Below, piece by piece: positions 21,346 to 32,405 of a stretch of DNA of 64,000 nucleotides (position 1 is its first letter; each line of letters opens with the position of its first letter). Source of the stretch: Heloderma charlesbogerti. Lineage: Eukaryota; Chordata; Lepidosauria; Squamata; Helodermatidae. The DNA lies in NCBI GenBank assembly GCA_026122225.1, contig JANEZZ010001951.1:620001-684000 (forward strand). Direction: 5' to 3'. The notes below the pieces were generated by a model, which made no database searches, was not told the origin of the DNA, and saw only the letters and a program-made list of their open reading frames with translations. Position numbers and translations under genes: made by a program.

Positions 21346-22446
21346 TATTTTCTGCCCAGGATGACAGGTCCATGTAGTTCTGCCCTGCTTGCCAGGAATA
21401 GGATGAGAATTGAGTTTGATTGCTTGTATGCCATAACTAAATCTGATTCATGGAATCCAGCTGCCTCTGGAGATGGTCCAGTCATTCTAGCTGAGCAAAT
21501 CTGAAAAATTGGGAACAAAAAACAGTACAATGGCTGCTGAGCTATACTATAAGAAAATCCATATAGACTAATGTGTTACTCTAGTGTGCAACAGAGTGTC
21601 GTATTTTAACCAGTCAGCATAGCTGCCTTGTTGTTGCTTTTTTTTTCTCTCCATAGAGGTTCCTTTGCAGCAAGCTTTTCAAAGATAACCCCAACATCAT
21701 TTCATTCTCCTGCCTTGGGTATTTCCGCTCTCTTAGAGTTCACAGTGGAGCATTAGTGCTTGACTCTTTGCCTTTCACAAAGACGAGAGGCCAAAAGTCC
21801 ATGGAATATATTGTAGATGAGGCAGACTAATTGGTCTCAAAATCGAAGCATATGGCTTCTTTCAAGATCTTGCTTTTCTAAAGACTTATTGGAAAGTAAA
21901 CATTTGCAATTCCTCATGAAAGGCACTTTTCTCCATGAATCCCTCTTGACCTTTGCTGACCTTGCTTCCCAGCTATACAGTGCTTTACACTTGGGGATGA
22001 TTAAGTCTTGGAAAGACTCCCCCCACCCCCTTATTATTCTGCACATTCATCTCCAAGGGTTGACAGATTCAAGAGCTGGCTTTAAAAAAACCTCGATCAG
22101 AAAAACCAGATACAGTCAGTGTCGTCGCTCTACCTGGGCACCCAACATCTGCACATTGGGAGGAAACGATACGCATTATTGTGCACACATGGTGCCTTGG
22201 GCAACCTTGTGTCATATTGATATGATCCCATCATGGTGACACTATATCCCTCTTGAGCATTTATACCTCATAGCACACACAATGACATCTGTTGTGGTAT
22301 TTTGGATAATATGGAATAAAAAGCAGTATCCAGAATGCGTAATGTGCCCCAACAGTTACCGGTGCACTTTAATACCAATAAAAAGTGCTAGTGTAGTTCT
22401 AGCCTAAGTCTATTACAGGTATATATGCAGCGACCACAAATAACCG
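21346..22446. other. Unannotated DNA
   Basis: The longest open frame (21817-22239, plus) has no recognisable domain or codon-usage signal. No feature can be supported. Confidence 0.5.
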
Positions 22447-22520
22447 AGTAATAAATACAGATTTATTTTATTTTATTTATTTCATTTCTATACCGCCCAA
22501 TAGCCGAAGCTCTCTTTATT
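22447..22520 (-). mobile_element. LINE 3' tail
   Basis: The minus strand reads GCTTCGGCTATTGGGCGGTA TAGAAATGAAATAAATAAAA, the same 3' terminus as at 12030 and 19035. Confidence 0.6.
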
Positions 22521-23726
22521 AGGCATGTACAGGTAAGTAGACACATTTATTATCTGTAAAATGACTGTTGCAGAATAAATTTAAGTCTCATGCCTTGTTT
22601 ATGCCATGTCTGTGTCCAGAAAAATTTGCCATCAAGTATTGGTTACGTTTTCTCTTCTTTGGAGATGGAAACAGATCTGGAGATATGAAGTCAGGTAGCA
22701 TGAAAGTGAGTTGCTCAAGAGCTTAAAAATATTTTGAAGAAGTTAATCAGTGCTGTTTTAACCACCAAGTTCCAGTTGACATGTTTGAAGTTGGGAGGAC
22801 ATTTTCCTCCACTTACACATGGCAATACATGGGTAATAACTTTCTGAGTTAGAGAAAGTTCTGAGTTAGAGGTTCTGAGGAGAGCAGACACCATGCTCAT
22901 CTTGGGCTGTATTACAGGCATCTCAGTGAGACCAGGCTGCCATGAGGATTTACAAATATTTCCCAGAAACTAGTTAATGTACTAATTCATTATGTATAAA
23001 ACACTTTCTTTTCTCAGGGCCAATGATATTACTTAAGAAAATGACAAAGCAATCAATTATATTTACTCCCAAATGGATACCAGTTCATCATTTCTTTCTT
23101 ATAATTAGGCATGAAAAGTAGAAAAAGAGGGAAAGCAAAAAGCAAACAAATTATACACACACGCACGCACGCATACACACACTCATCTTTAGATGAATAT
23201 GAATAAAGATATTCATCTTTAGCAATCAGTAGGAAAGGTGACAGTTCTTCCTATCTACAAAGATGACAGTTCTTATCTGAAGCTTTTCTTCAAAGAAGCA
23301 GCAGTAAGTGTTTAATTAAGATATATGAACTTACCATATCCTGCCCTGAAATAGGCTTTGTTGTCCATCAGTTCTCAATAAAACAAAATGAGTGTGCTTT
23401 CTGTTTCCCAAAGGAAAATGCATTGTTCATATGGAGTGGATTTTTTTAAAGAGGAACTTGCATTTCCTATCCTGAAGGCCTTCTCATGTAATACAGTTCA
23501 GCAATCCCACGTGATGCATGGATGCCAAGTATGGATGTAACTCATGGAGCCACAGCCAGTTCAAGCTCTAGTGAGTGTCCCTGGGTGGGTAGAATTACAT
23601 ATTTTGCCTCCTGCTCTTAAAACGTGGCTGTTACTTTTGCTATGCAAAGTGGGTACTGGAGCACTCCATTCCCAATGGAGGTGGGTGGTAGGGGGACACA
23701 GTCCTTCCCTTGCTCCCTTATCCACT
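22521..23726. other. Unannotated DNA with short simple repeats
   Basis: A CA/CG-rich microsatellite lies at about 23153-23184. No gene was recognised. Confidence 0.5.
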
Positions 23727-23819
23727 TAAGGGCACAACCCTGTGCATGTTTAGGCAGACAAATGTCCTACAACTCCCAGCATTCCCCAGCCTGCTGCACA
23801 TGCACAGGGTTGTGCCCTA
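23727..23819. repeat. Palindromic MITE family 1
   Basis: TAAGGGCACAACCCTGTGCA TGTTTAGGCAGACAAATG is followed by CCTACAACTCCCAGCATTCC CCAGCC. The end returns as CATGCACAGGGTTGTGCCCTA, and its ~20-bp terminal arms are almost perfectly complementary. Confidence 0.75.
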
Positions 23820-23897
23820 AGTGGTTAATCATTTCCCAAAAAGAGGACAAAAGAGACAGATTTGCATAACATTTGCTTATGCTAATTTAGATGTATA

Positions 23898-23937
<40 letters not shown>

Positions 23938-24178
23938 GAACTAATGACTATGTAATTTACATAGAAATACAATACAATAATGGGGAAGACTGCAACCAGG
24001 TGACCTGTATATTTGCTCTGTCTGCTGTTGTCCAAGTGCTCACTGCTGATGAGCCACTCCAAGGCCCCCTCTGCTCTCAGGCGTTTATATGGTTCTCTGT
24101 CTGTAAACTGGACTTGGACTGGGCAGCCCTTCAAAGAGAGGACTGTCCTCTGTAAAGTAGGACAGTGAGCCACCCTCC
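23820..24178 (-). mobile_element. hAT-like MITE with internal (CA)n
   Basis: It contains AAAAAGAGGACAAAAGAGAC AGATTTGCATAACATTTG, a long CA run at 23906-23936, GGGGAAGACTGCAACCAGGT GACCTG and a GAGGACTGTCCTCTGTAAAG TAGGACAG end. The right terminus is GAGCCACCCTC. The left terminus is disturbed by the adjoining family-1 palindrome. Confidence 0.6.
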
Positions 24179-24582
24179 TTGCTCACTGCTTTCCCCCTCC
24201 AATGGTATTTCCCCTACCAAGGCTTCCAGATCAGTATTTCTAGACAGCCAATATAGGTCTGGATCCTGGGTTGGGGGAAATTGCAGCTGGAAGGAGCTGT
24301 AGAGGAAAACCAGTGGGTGGAAGAAGGGTTAAGTGCCCTCTTCCTACTTGTAGCTTCTTCGCTGGAAATCAGGCCTTCCCTGCCCCATTTTACAAAGGGG
24401 AAACAACAACTGGGTTTCAAGGTCCACAAGGTGGAGGCAGAATGTTCCACTTCCACCCTGGGATGCATAGTTTACACACTTTTAATGGAATGCTGTGTGT
24501 TAAACCTGTTTGGCTGCTGACTGATACCATGATAGATAACAGACATCTTGGGATGCATGTCTGTGAAGCCGAGGTGTGTGAG

Positions 24583-25227
24583 TAGGTGGCCACTTATGGA
24601 TGATGATGATGATGAAATGGATCAACAGAAAGAGGACACAAATTAGCATTAAAATTGCAATACGGTGATTTATACATATACATGCAAATTTTGAAATAAT
24701 TATAATTTAAATAGAAATATAGTAAATCTCACCATAGCATGGAAGACTGTGACCAGGTGACTTATGTTCCTGTCTGTTCAATCAGTTATTATGGATCTTT
24801 ATCTTTAAATTGGAATTAGACAGGACTGCCCTTCAAACAGAGCAGGGATGGGCTACATGTGGCCTCTGAGCCTTATGTGCCCATAACCCTACCCCCCACT
24901 GCATGGCCCTCACTGACCCCCTGCTGCTGAAATTCGCACTGGTGGCAAAAAAAAATTGCTCGTTGTTCTCAAGGTAAGATTGACCCATTTACCACTCCGC
25001 AGCAAACCTTTGATTTTTTTTTGCCAGCCCCCGCCCCACAGAATTCTACAGGACACCAACAGCAATGGCAAGAGTGTGGCCCATGGGGGGCAGTTGGGGG
25101 GGGGTCCAAAATGGCCTCCAGACCTTGCCCACTCCTGAAATAGAGGATGTCTTCAGGTAGAGGACAGTCTGTGGTAGCTCTTCAAACAGAGGATGTCCTC
25201 TGTCAAAGAGAGCACAAGGTCACCCTA
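24583..25227 (-). mobile_element. hAT-like MITE interrupted by a second hAT
   Basis: The ends are TAGGTGGCCACTTATGGATG and AAGGTCACCCTA. Sequence is family-typical up to 24842 and again from 25138. The 295 bp between are a separate element with its own termini and target duplication. A GAT repeat lies near 24598-24614. Confidence 0.7.
24843..25137. mobile_element. Non-autonomous hAT (CAGGGATGGGC ends) nested in a MITE
   Basis: The left end is CAGGGATGGGCTACATGTGG and the right end is CCTTGCCCACTCCTG, the usual CAGGGGTGGGC-type hAT terminus. Target duplication is aaacagag (24835-24842) and aaatagag (25138-25145), seven of eight identical. It has no ORF. Confidence 0.8.
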
Positions 25228-25403
25228 GATGAGACATGGCAGCTACACCCCCTTTTGCTGCTTTATAGATTTAAAGGGACAGGTAAGATCTCTGGATCAT
25301 CTCTTGGCTGTTCTAGCCAGGCTATAAATATAGGCCTCCACTCAGCACATGCCCTTTGCATAAGCTTAGTACTCAGATGCTAAATGATTCTGCCATGACT
25401 AAT

Positions 25404-25486
25404 AGAGGACTGTACTCTGTAAAGTAGGATACAGGGCCACCCTCCTTACTCACTGCTTTCCCCCTCCAATGGTATTTCCCCTACCA
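25404..25486. repeat. Local duplicate of 24137-24219
   Basis: The tail end of a hAT-like MITE plus 40-odd bases of what should be unique flank (TCACTGCTTTCCCCCTCCAA TGGTATTTCCCCTACCA) are repeated 1.27 kb apart with only a few differences. Confidence 0.75.
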
Positions 25487-25585
25487 GAGATCTTTTGAAG
25501 AATCAGTGTCATGAGCGGGCTTTTCTCTGTGCTCAGTTACCTTACGAACAAGCCTTTTTCTATTTACCTCTCTAGCACATTTCCA

Positions 25586-25925
25586 AGAGGCCGCAGTGGC
25601 TTAGTGGTTAAGATGCTGAACTGCAGACCGGAAGGTCGGCAGGACAGCAGTTCGAGACCCGAGTGCCGCGTGACGGAGTGAGCTCCCGTCTTCAGTCCCA
25701 GCTCCTGCCAACCTAGCAGTTTGAAAGCAAGAAATTGCAAGTAGATAAATAGGTACCGCCTTGGCGGGAAATGTAGCAGCGTTCCGTGCACCTTGGTGTT
25801 CAGTCATGCCGGCCACATGACCATGGAAGCGTCTTCGGACAGCGCTGGCTCTTCGGCTTAGAAATGGAGATGAGCACCACACCACAGAGTCGGACACGAC
25901 TGGTTGGGGACACCTTTACCTTTAC
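25586..25925 (+). mobile_element. Sauria SINE with 12-bp target duplication
   Basis: The tRNA-like head carries an A box (TGGCTTAGTGGTTAAGATG) and a B box (GTTCGAGACCC). The body includes CCGCCTTGGCGGGAAATGTA and GCCGGCCACATGACCATGG. The tail AGTCGGACACGACTGGTTGG plus CACCTTTACCTTTA matches the BovB 3' end, which lets BovB machinery mobilise it. Identical agcacatttcca flanks lie at 25574-25585 and 25926-25937. A well-preserved copy and a strong squamate marker. Confidence 0.93.
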
Positions 25926-26329
25926 AGCACATTTCCACTGTATCTCTACATGACACAGAACAAGCTTTCGGTGCCATTAACAACAGCTATCCCTAAATGG
26001 CTGTCCCACAGTGGTTTTTTCAATAAATGCTTATGGGTGTGTTTTTTTCCCTTCAGCTCAGGAGGGTCATACTGATTGTCTGTTATCTGTCAAGACATCA
26101 ATCAGCAGCCACGCAACTCACTGGAGACGGTCCTGCTCTTACAATTAGCAATGGAAGGCGCTTTGTTGCTGTACAGTGATGCTCCTGAGACAAAAGCCCA
26201 GGTTTTGAGGGAATGGTTTTCTGTATTAAAGCAAAATCTTTAAAAAAAAATAGTTGCAGACTCGGTTGATTTTTAAAAAGGAAGATTTGTTCCAAGAGAA
26301 AGCACATTGCGCAGTGATAAACTTTACTA

Positions 26330-26690
26330 TTCTATTTTCCTGGTGGTTCCACATGGACCTATGGCCTGATTGGAGTCTACCAGGAGAAGAGCCTTCAGTG
26401 TGGTGGCCCCCTTTCTTTGGAATTCCCTGGCCCTGGAGGTCAGGCAGGCACCAACACTGTGTTGCTTCCAGTGCCTCCTGAAAATAGCACTGTTCCAGGA
26501 GGCATTCCTTAACTGACCAGCCACAGTTTTTATTGACATTCTGGGTTTTTTTTTTAAAGCATTATTTTAATAGGGTGTTTTAATCTTTTTATCCTTTTAC
26601 TATTTTACCTTTTATGTTCACCACTCCAAAATCTGTTTTGGATATGGAGCAGTATACAAATACTGTGAATAAATAAGAATAAAATAATTT
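26330..26690 (+). mobile_element. L2-type LINE 3' end
   Basis: The frame includes RRAFSVVAPFLWNSLALEVR QAPTL and IALFQEAFLN, the same C-terminal motif as the copy at 7733. It then has an AT-rich 3' UTR and the tail GGAGCAGTATACAAATACTG TGAATAAATAAGAATA. Confidence 0.65.
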
Positions 26691-26781
26691 CCCCTATAAT
26701 TTACATTTGGGGGTTGTTTCATTACCATCTAATACTTACATCACTCTGGATATTATAACTGTGCATACTCAAAAGACATGA

Positions 26782-26922
26782 AGTTGGATCCAGACTTTAT
26801 CTTACTTAGAGCAAACCCATTGAAATCCATGGGGCATAAGTTAGTCATGGCTAAATTGTGTTCCATTTATTTCAATGGGTCTACTCTAAGTACGCCTAAG
26901 TTTGGATCCAACCTACGGTTTG
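26782..26922. repeat. Palindromic repeat family 3 (GGTTGGATCCA type)
   Basis: GTTGGATCCAGACTTTATCT TACTTAGAGCAAACCCATTG is followed by the returning CAATGGGTCTACTCTAAGTA and GTTTGGATCCAACCT. It is a complete foldback element. Other copies are at 28963 (half), 44214 (interrupted) and 47353. Confidence 0.75.
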
Positions 26923-28962
26923 TTAGTTAACATCATCACCCTCTATACCCAATATTTTACAATAAGATGGGGCGGGGGGAAGCCAAGTTGTACAAAGATA
27001 TATTTGAGAATATGATCTTGATTTAAAATAATCATTTAAATAATCATATCAAGTATAGGTTGATATAGGTCTGCCTGTACTTCAGGACTTCATAGAAACA
27101 GTGCTCACATTATGGAGGGAAAGGCAGAGGACTCTTTAATAAAACCCAGAAGTTCCATTCCCCTCTCCTCCCAATTCTAGCTTAATCATGCTTTCCCTAT
27201 AGCCTTCTAACAAGTAGGCAACAGGGATGACTAATCCTTCCCAGATCTCCCGTAATTTGACCACTGAAACAACAACAGCATGGAACAGTTTCAGATGTTC
27301 CAAGTTATATCTTGTCTACTCAACTGCATATTACCCATGCCCCGTTGGGTCCTTGTTCAGGTTAATCAGGGTTTGATAGTCCATTTTCTCAAACAGCAAA
27401 GCAAAGTAGAGCATAGGTACCTCTAGAAAGAATGCAACAAGCTTGCACTGCATTGAACAAAGCTGATAGAATGGAGAGTATGTTTGAGATGGCAAGAAAC
27501 TCAAAACAGTGCTGGGTTACCCAAATAGCATCTAAGACCAAGCTGACTACAGCATCCTTAATGCTGTTTCGCACATTATGGCAGTGGTGTTGAAACTCAG
27601 GCCCATAAACCAAATCTGGTCACCTGGGGTCCAGTCGGGCCCTCCAGGGTTCCCCAGATGCCCATGCTCTCCTCCCTCTGACCCCACCTTTCCCCTAACT
27701 TCCAATGGTTTGGTGGTTTTCCAGGTTTTGTGTGTGTGCTCATACACACACACAAACATGCACAATTCTAAAAGGCTGAAGTTCTAATAGATGAATACAG
27801 TTACTATCTTTCTACTTACATTACCAAAAAAAAAGCATAATTAATTCTCTAGGTAAAGCATAATATTATCATGCTTTCCCCTGAGCCATCAAGCAAATGA
27901 CAAGAAACCCAGCATGCCATCAAAATGAAAAGGAAGAGATTTGAGAAAAGGAGGCAGGAATTTGAGCAATGAACAACATGGGAGGTGGAACTAGTCTCCT
28001 TGGAATATTGTCAGCTCCATCTTATCAAGAATGTGAGCTTAGGATAGGCAAGAAAAGATGCCCAAGAAATGATTAAGTCTTATCTGATATGGAAGTACCA
28101 GTGGGTACATCCAAATTTCACCTCTTACCACATACATCAAATAAATACCGGACCGCAGGGGGAAGTAATTGCAAGCAACAAGAAACAGATCCTTGCCTAC
28201 ATTAGGTGACCTTTTGACCAGGATGAGTGGAAGTTTCTAAGGTCTTGCTGGAATCTGTGTGGAACAAAGAGAAGTGTCCCCCCACCCACCCAGCATCCCC
28301 ACTCTGGAAACAGGTGCATTTGAACTGGCCAACCAAACACAGTATGATAAACAAAATGAGAAGACTGGAGGGGATTCATTCTAGACCGCCCAGTGGGGAG
28401 TTTTCATTAAGACTCAGAGGAAGTTTTCTATTCAGTAAGGTACAGTTTTGTCCTGTGTGTGGCCCCCTGAGGCTGAATGACCTCCCATCAAAAGACATCC
28501 CAACCTTTTGTCATGCAGGAGAATCAGGATCTGGCAAATCTCCCCATTCTTATGTACAGTCAGAGCAAAAGGAACCTACAGGGACTTGAAGTAGAAGTGA
28601 TTCTGGGCACTGGAATGTGGCAGCATTAAAGAATGTGGATTAGCTTTCCTTAGCCCACTAGGAGCCATGGTTCTTGGGCAGATTCCTACATGGAAAATGG
28701 TGAAGTTGAATGACAGGGTTATATTACCTTTTTAAAAAAAATCTGGCCCTAACTTGAACACCTGAACACTGGTTGATACACATGAAATTAAGCTTTTTAC
28801 ATCATCTCCCTGTTAGCAAAACTGCCCCCTGCTTACTTGCAGAATGTCAAGATGCTAGTAAAGGCGAAAGCACAGGACCAGCAAAAGAGTTGTCTACTCT
28901 ATGATGTAAGAGCCATGGTGTGGCACTTGAGTGTTGTTGTTTGAAAGAAATATCTTTACTAT
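26923..28962. other. Unannotated DNA
   Basis: A possible hAT left end (CAGTGGTGTTGAAACTCAGG) lies at 27581 but no partner end was found. Short CA runs occur near 27740-27760. No gene was supported. Confidence 0.5.
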
Positions 28963-29085
28963 AGGTTGGATCTTTCCTATGGGTTGGATCTTGGAGTTAT
29001 ACTTGGAGTAAACCCACTGAAATAAATGGGTGTTACATTAGTCATGAAAGTAAAGATGTAACAAGCATTGTGCCCAATCATATGC
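28963..29085. repeat. Palindromic repeat family 3, partial
   Basis: TAGGTTGGATC with a second GGGTTGGATCTTGGAGTTAT, then TAAACCCACTGAAATAAATG GG. The returning half is poorly kept. Confidence 0.55.
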
Positions 29086-29159
29086 TAAGCAGCATAACAA
29101 GAGCACGTTTAATCATTGGGACTTAACCAGGATACTATTGGTACAGCCTTACTTTCTCT

Positions 29160-29484
29160 GAGAGTGGCCATTTATGCATCACCAAAAAAGACGGCAAAAG
29201 AGGACACATGTTTGCATAAAATGTGTATATGCTCATTTATAAAAATGCACATTTAGGAATAATGACTTTCATTTAACCTGAAATATAATACAGCTCACCA
29301 CCAGTGTAGAAGATTGTGACCTCAGTCTGCTGTCCAGGTGCTAAACTCCTGATGAGCAACTTCAAGGGGTCGCTACTGTCCATTTTATGGGTCTATATCT
29401 TTAAACTGGACCACCCTTCAAAGATAGAATTCCTTCAAAGAAAGGACCATTTTGTGTAAAACAGGACACATGGCTTCCACCTTA
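29160..29484 (-). mobile_element. hAT-like MITE
   Basis: The ends are GAGAGTGGCCATTTATGCAT and ACATGGCTTCCACCTTA in reverse orientation. Flanks ctttctct (29152-29159) and attcctcc (29485-29492) agree at five of eight positions. It contains GACGGCAAAAGAGGACACAT and TTAAACTGGACCACCCTTC. Confidence 0.65.
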
Positions 29485-29492
29485 ATTCCTCC

Positions 29493-30149
29493 TATTTACT
29501 AATGTGTCTATGGCTTGGAAACAGGTGGCAATGAGAAGGCTCTTGATCTTCTTTCCTGGAAGCCCCTCTGTTGCTAAACTTCCTCTGTGCACCTCCTTCA
29601 ATAGTACAGGTGGTGACTCTCTTTCTAGGACATTTACATAGCTGTGGCAGACGGCCTTGGCATTTTGGCAGAGTAGGCAGTTGCCCACTATGCCTCTATG
29701 GTTGTGTCAGATTTGCAGAATGGGTTTGCAAAGGAAGCAGGACAGCCTTTGAGGAGAAACACAGGCACTTAGCTTCTGCCCCATTATATACCCATGAGGA
29801 ATTTGGGATCAGCTGAGAAAGTGGTGGAATGTATGTAGAGAAAGGGCAAGATACTGATGCATAAAACCTTTACACATAAACATAGAGCTTCCAAACATTA
29901 ATGCTTTTATTGCCTAGTTGCAAGTTTGCTCATGTCCTCTTCTTTCCTCTAAAATGCAAGTAATTCCTCACCCCTCTAAGAAAGAAAAATGAAGGCTTAC
30001 TGGGAATTTACTCAGTCTCAGTTCAGTTTCCATTGATACATTCAGGAGATCCACTTTGGAGTATTATCACCTTAATCTAGGATTTGAGGATATTTTACAA
30101 AGGATCTTACTAAAAGCTATCTTTACCTGGGAAAGTTGTTCAAATCCAT
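29493..30149. other. Unannotated DNA
   Basis: No feature could be supported. Confidence 0.5.
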
Positions 30150-30236
30150 GCAGTGCAAGTCTATGCATGTCTACTTAGAAGTAAGTCCCATTGAGTTCAG
30201 TGAGACTTACCTCCAGGTAGGAGTGTATAGTACTGT
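30150..30236. repeat. Palindromic repeat family 4
   Basis: TGCAAGTCTATGCATGTCTA CTTAGAAGTAAGTCCCATTG, with the return GTGAGACTTACCTCCAGGTA GGAG. Confidence 0.6.
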
Positions 30237-30835
30237 AGCATTAATTACATAAAGTATGAGAGGGGGAGTGATCTCTGGAGTTTGTCTCTGGTTCACTGTA
30301 GAAAACAAACAATTTAGGTCTGTGGATCTCTGCCTGGGAGGCAAAATAGAAATAAGGAAACACATTTAAAAACTTTCAAAACATGTATTTCCATGTATGA
30401 GGAGCCATCCGAAGTCACAGTACAATCCTCCAGGTGTTCCTGGTTGCCCAGCAACAGTTAGGGCTGGTTAAACAGAAAAAAAGGGAATCAGGGGAGGGGC
30501 TCTTTAAATCAGTCAAAGCTGGGCAGAAGTACAGGATAAAAGTTTTAATGCTAGAACCACAGGGCAGGGAGAAGAATAACAGAGCTGGAGTAAAGAGGCT
30601 CTGGAGGAGTGGCTGAAAAGAGCAACTGAAAGGAACAAAGAACAGAAGGGGGTAGTAGGAAGCAGGAAAGTATACGTCGTTCCTCAGGAGGTCAAAGGGC
30701 TAAAGCAGAAAAGTAGCTGCTCCGAAACACAGGAGAGACCTTCCAGTGCAGTCAGCAGCAGTCAGGAACACACAAGAACAAGCAGACAAGCAAAGTCTTG
30801 CTCAATTCTGCAGCAAGCTCAGTAACAGATCATCC

Positions 30836-31185
30836 TGACTCTAGAAGGACTTATTTACCCCTAATGTCATTAAGTAGGCATTGTCTGTAATCCTGCAGTT
30901 ACTTACTTTCATTGCTCTATGGCCATTCACTCTCTAACCCTACAGCTACTTATGCGCCCCACCTCCTGATCTTGTCAATACTTATCCATCTTACAGTATA
31001 GGCATCTAGTCTGATCCTGCAAATACTTAAATTTTCTCCATGGACATTTATCCTGGTCCTGCATCCACTTACCAGTAGTACTCCAGAGTTGTTCCACATT
31101 ATCCTGCAGCTACGTACTACAATTCCCAAGAAGTAAGTCTGATCATGCAGCTACTGACTTGAATGATCCTGTGCTGTAGAAAGGA
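30836..31185. repeat. Degenerate minisatellite, ~43-bp unit
   Basis: A motif close to ATCCTGCAGCTACTTAC recurs at about 30889, 30936, 30968, 31013, 31056, 31101 and 31141, with weaker matches at each side. Spacing is mostly 41-48 bases and the sequence between motifs is highly diverged. It matches none of the transposon families in this window. Confidence 0.6.
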
Positions 31186-31339
31186 TTAATAAGATCTATA
31201 GCTGCTGCATTTACATGGTCATGTCACTCATATGGGAGGAGAATAATAGAAAGGGGCATGTTCTCCTTGGTGGGGGAGGCACGCCTTGTGATATTATATT
31301 AAAAATACATTTTCATCCGGTTTGTATTCATAGGATATG

Positions 31340-31975
31340 AATTCATGGGATCAGAGTTCTGGTCACCACACTTCAATAAGGGTATTGTAGAGCTGGAGAA
31401 GGTGCAGAAAAGGGCAACCGAAATGATCACCTGGAGTAACTCCCCTATGAGAAAAAGTTACAATGTTTGGGGCTTTTTAGCTTAGAACAAAGGCAAGTAA
31501 TGGGAGACATGATAGAGGTGTATAAAATTATGCATCATGTGCAGAAAGTGGATAGGGAGATATTTTTCTTCCTCTCATAATACTAGATCCTGGGGTCATC
31601 CATTAAAGCTAAATGGTGGGAGATTCAGCACAGATAAAAGGAAGTGCTTCTTCAGACAGTGCATAGTTAACCTATGAAATTTGCTACCAGAGAATTAGTA
31701 ATAGCCATGAACTTGGATACCTTAAAAGGGGATTAGATAAAGTCATGGGGGATAAAGCTATCAATGCCCACTAGGCTATATTCTACCTCCAGTGTCAGAG
31801 GCAGTATGCCCATCAATACCAGTTTCTGAACATGAATGGGAGGGTGCTATTGCACTCATGATCCCCAGCAACTGTGACCATCATATAGTCATCTGGTGGG
31901 CCACTGTGGGAAACAGGAAGCTGGATTAAATAGGCCTTTGGTCTGATCCAGCAGGGTTGTTCTTATGATATCCTC
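31340..31975 (+). mobile_element. CR1-like LINE 3' end (TTCTTATG-tail subfamily)
   Basis: It retains a diverged ORF2 C-terminus (GGTGCAGAAAAGGGCAACCG, GGAGACATGATAGAGGTGTA TAAAATTATGCA), then the 3' UTR with ATCTGGTGGGCCACTGTG and GGTCTGATCCAGCAGGGTTG TTCTTATGAT. The ORF is broken throughout. Confidence 0.8.
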
Positions 31976-32341
31976 TCAGTTAATCATTTTTCTATAGAAA
32001 ATTGCCTACAAAGGTTCTCCAGGACTTGCAGAATTTCCAGCAAATCATGGCTGCTACCTGCTAAATCTGTACTTTACATGGTATGTATGAGGCACTACTA
32101 CATTAAATGCCTGACATTTCCAAATATCTTAGGTTGCAGACATGGCTTGCATCTCTGCCTCAGGCCCTTGGGGAGTTGCTGGTTGCTAGTGAGAGTGGAC
32201 AACACAGGCCAAAGTCCTGCAACCTCTTTCACTGCCTATATTCCATGGAAACAACAAACAAGCCAGCATTTATTTACGTTAATATAGCTTTAGGCCTAAG
32301 AGACTAACAGCAAAATCCTATGCATGTTTATTGAGAATGAA

Positions 32342-32405
32342 GCCTCCTTGGACTCGATGGCCTTGTAGGCCCCTTCCAACCCTACTATTCTATGATTCTA
32401 TGATT
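32342..32405 (+). mobile_element. CR1 3' end fragment
   Basis: CCTTGGACTCGATGGCCTTG TAGGCCCCTTCCAACCCTAC TATTCTATGATTCTATGATT is the CR1 3' terminus with its octamer-like tail. It is only ~64 bp long. Confidence 0.9.

Noticed and set aside
27581..27780. Possible hAT left end CAGTGGTGTTGAAACTCAGG
   Set aside because: No complementary right end or 8-bp duplication was found, so it is not called as an element.
30434..30616. 60-codon lysine-rich open frame
   Set aside because: Short, no family match, no splice context. Likely a chance frame in purine-rich DNA.
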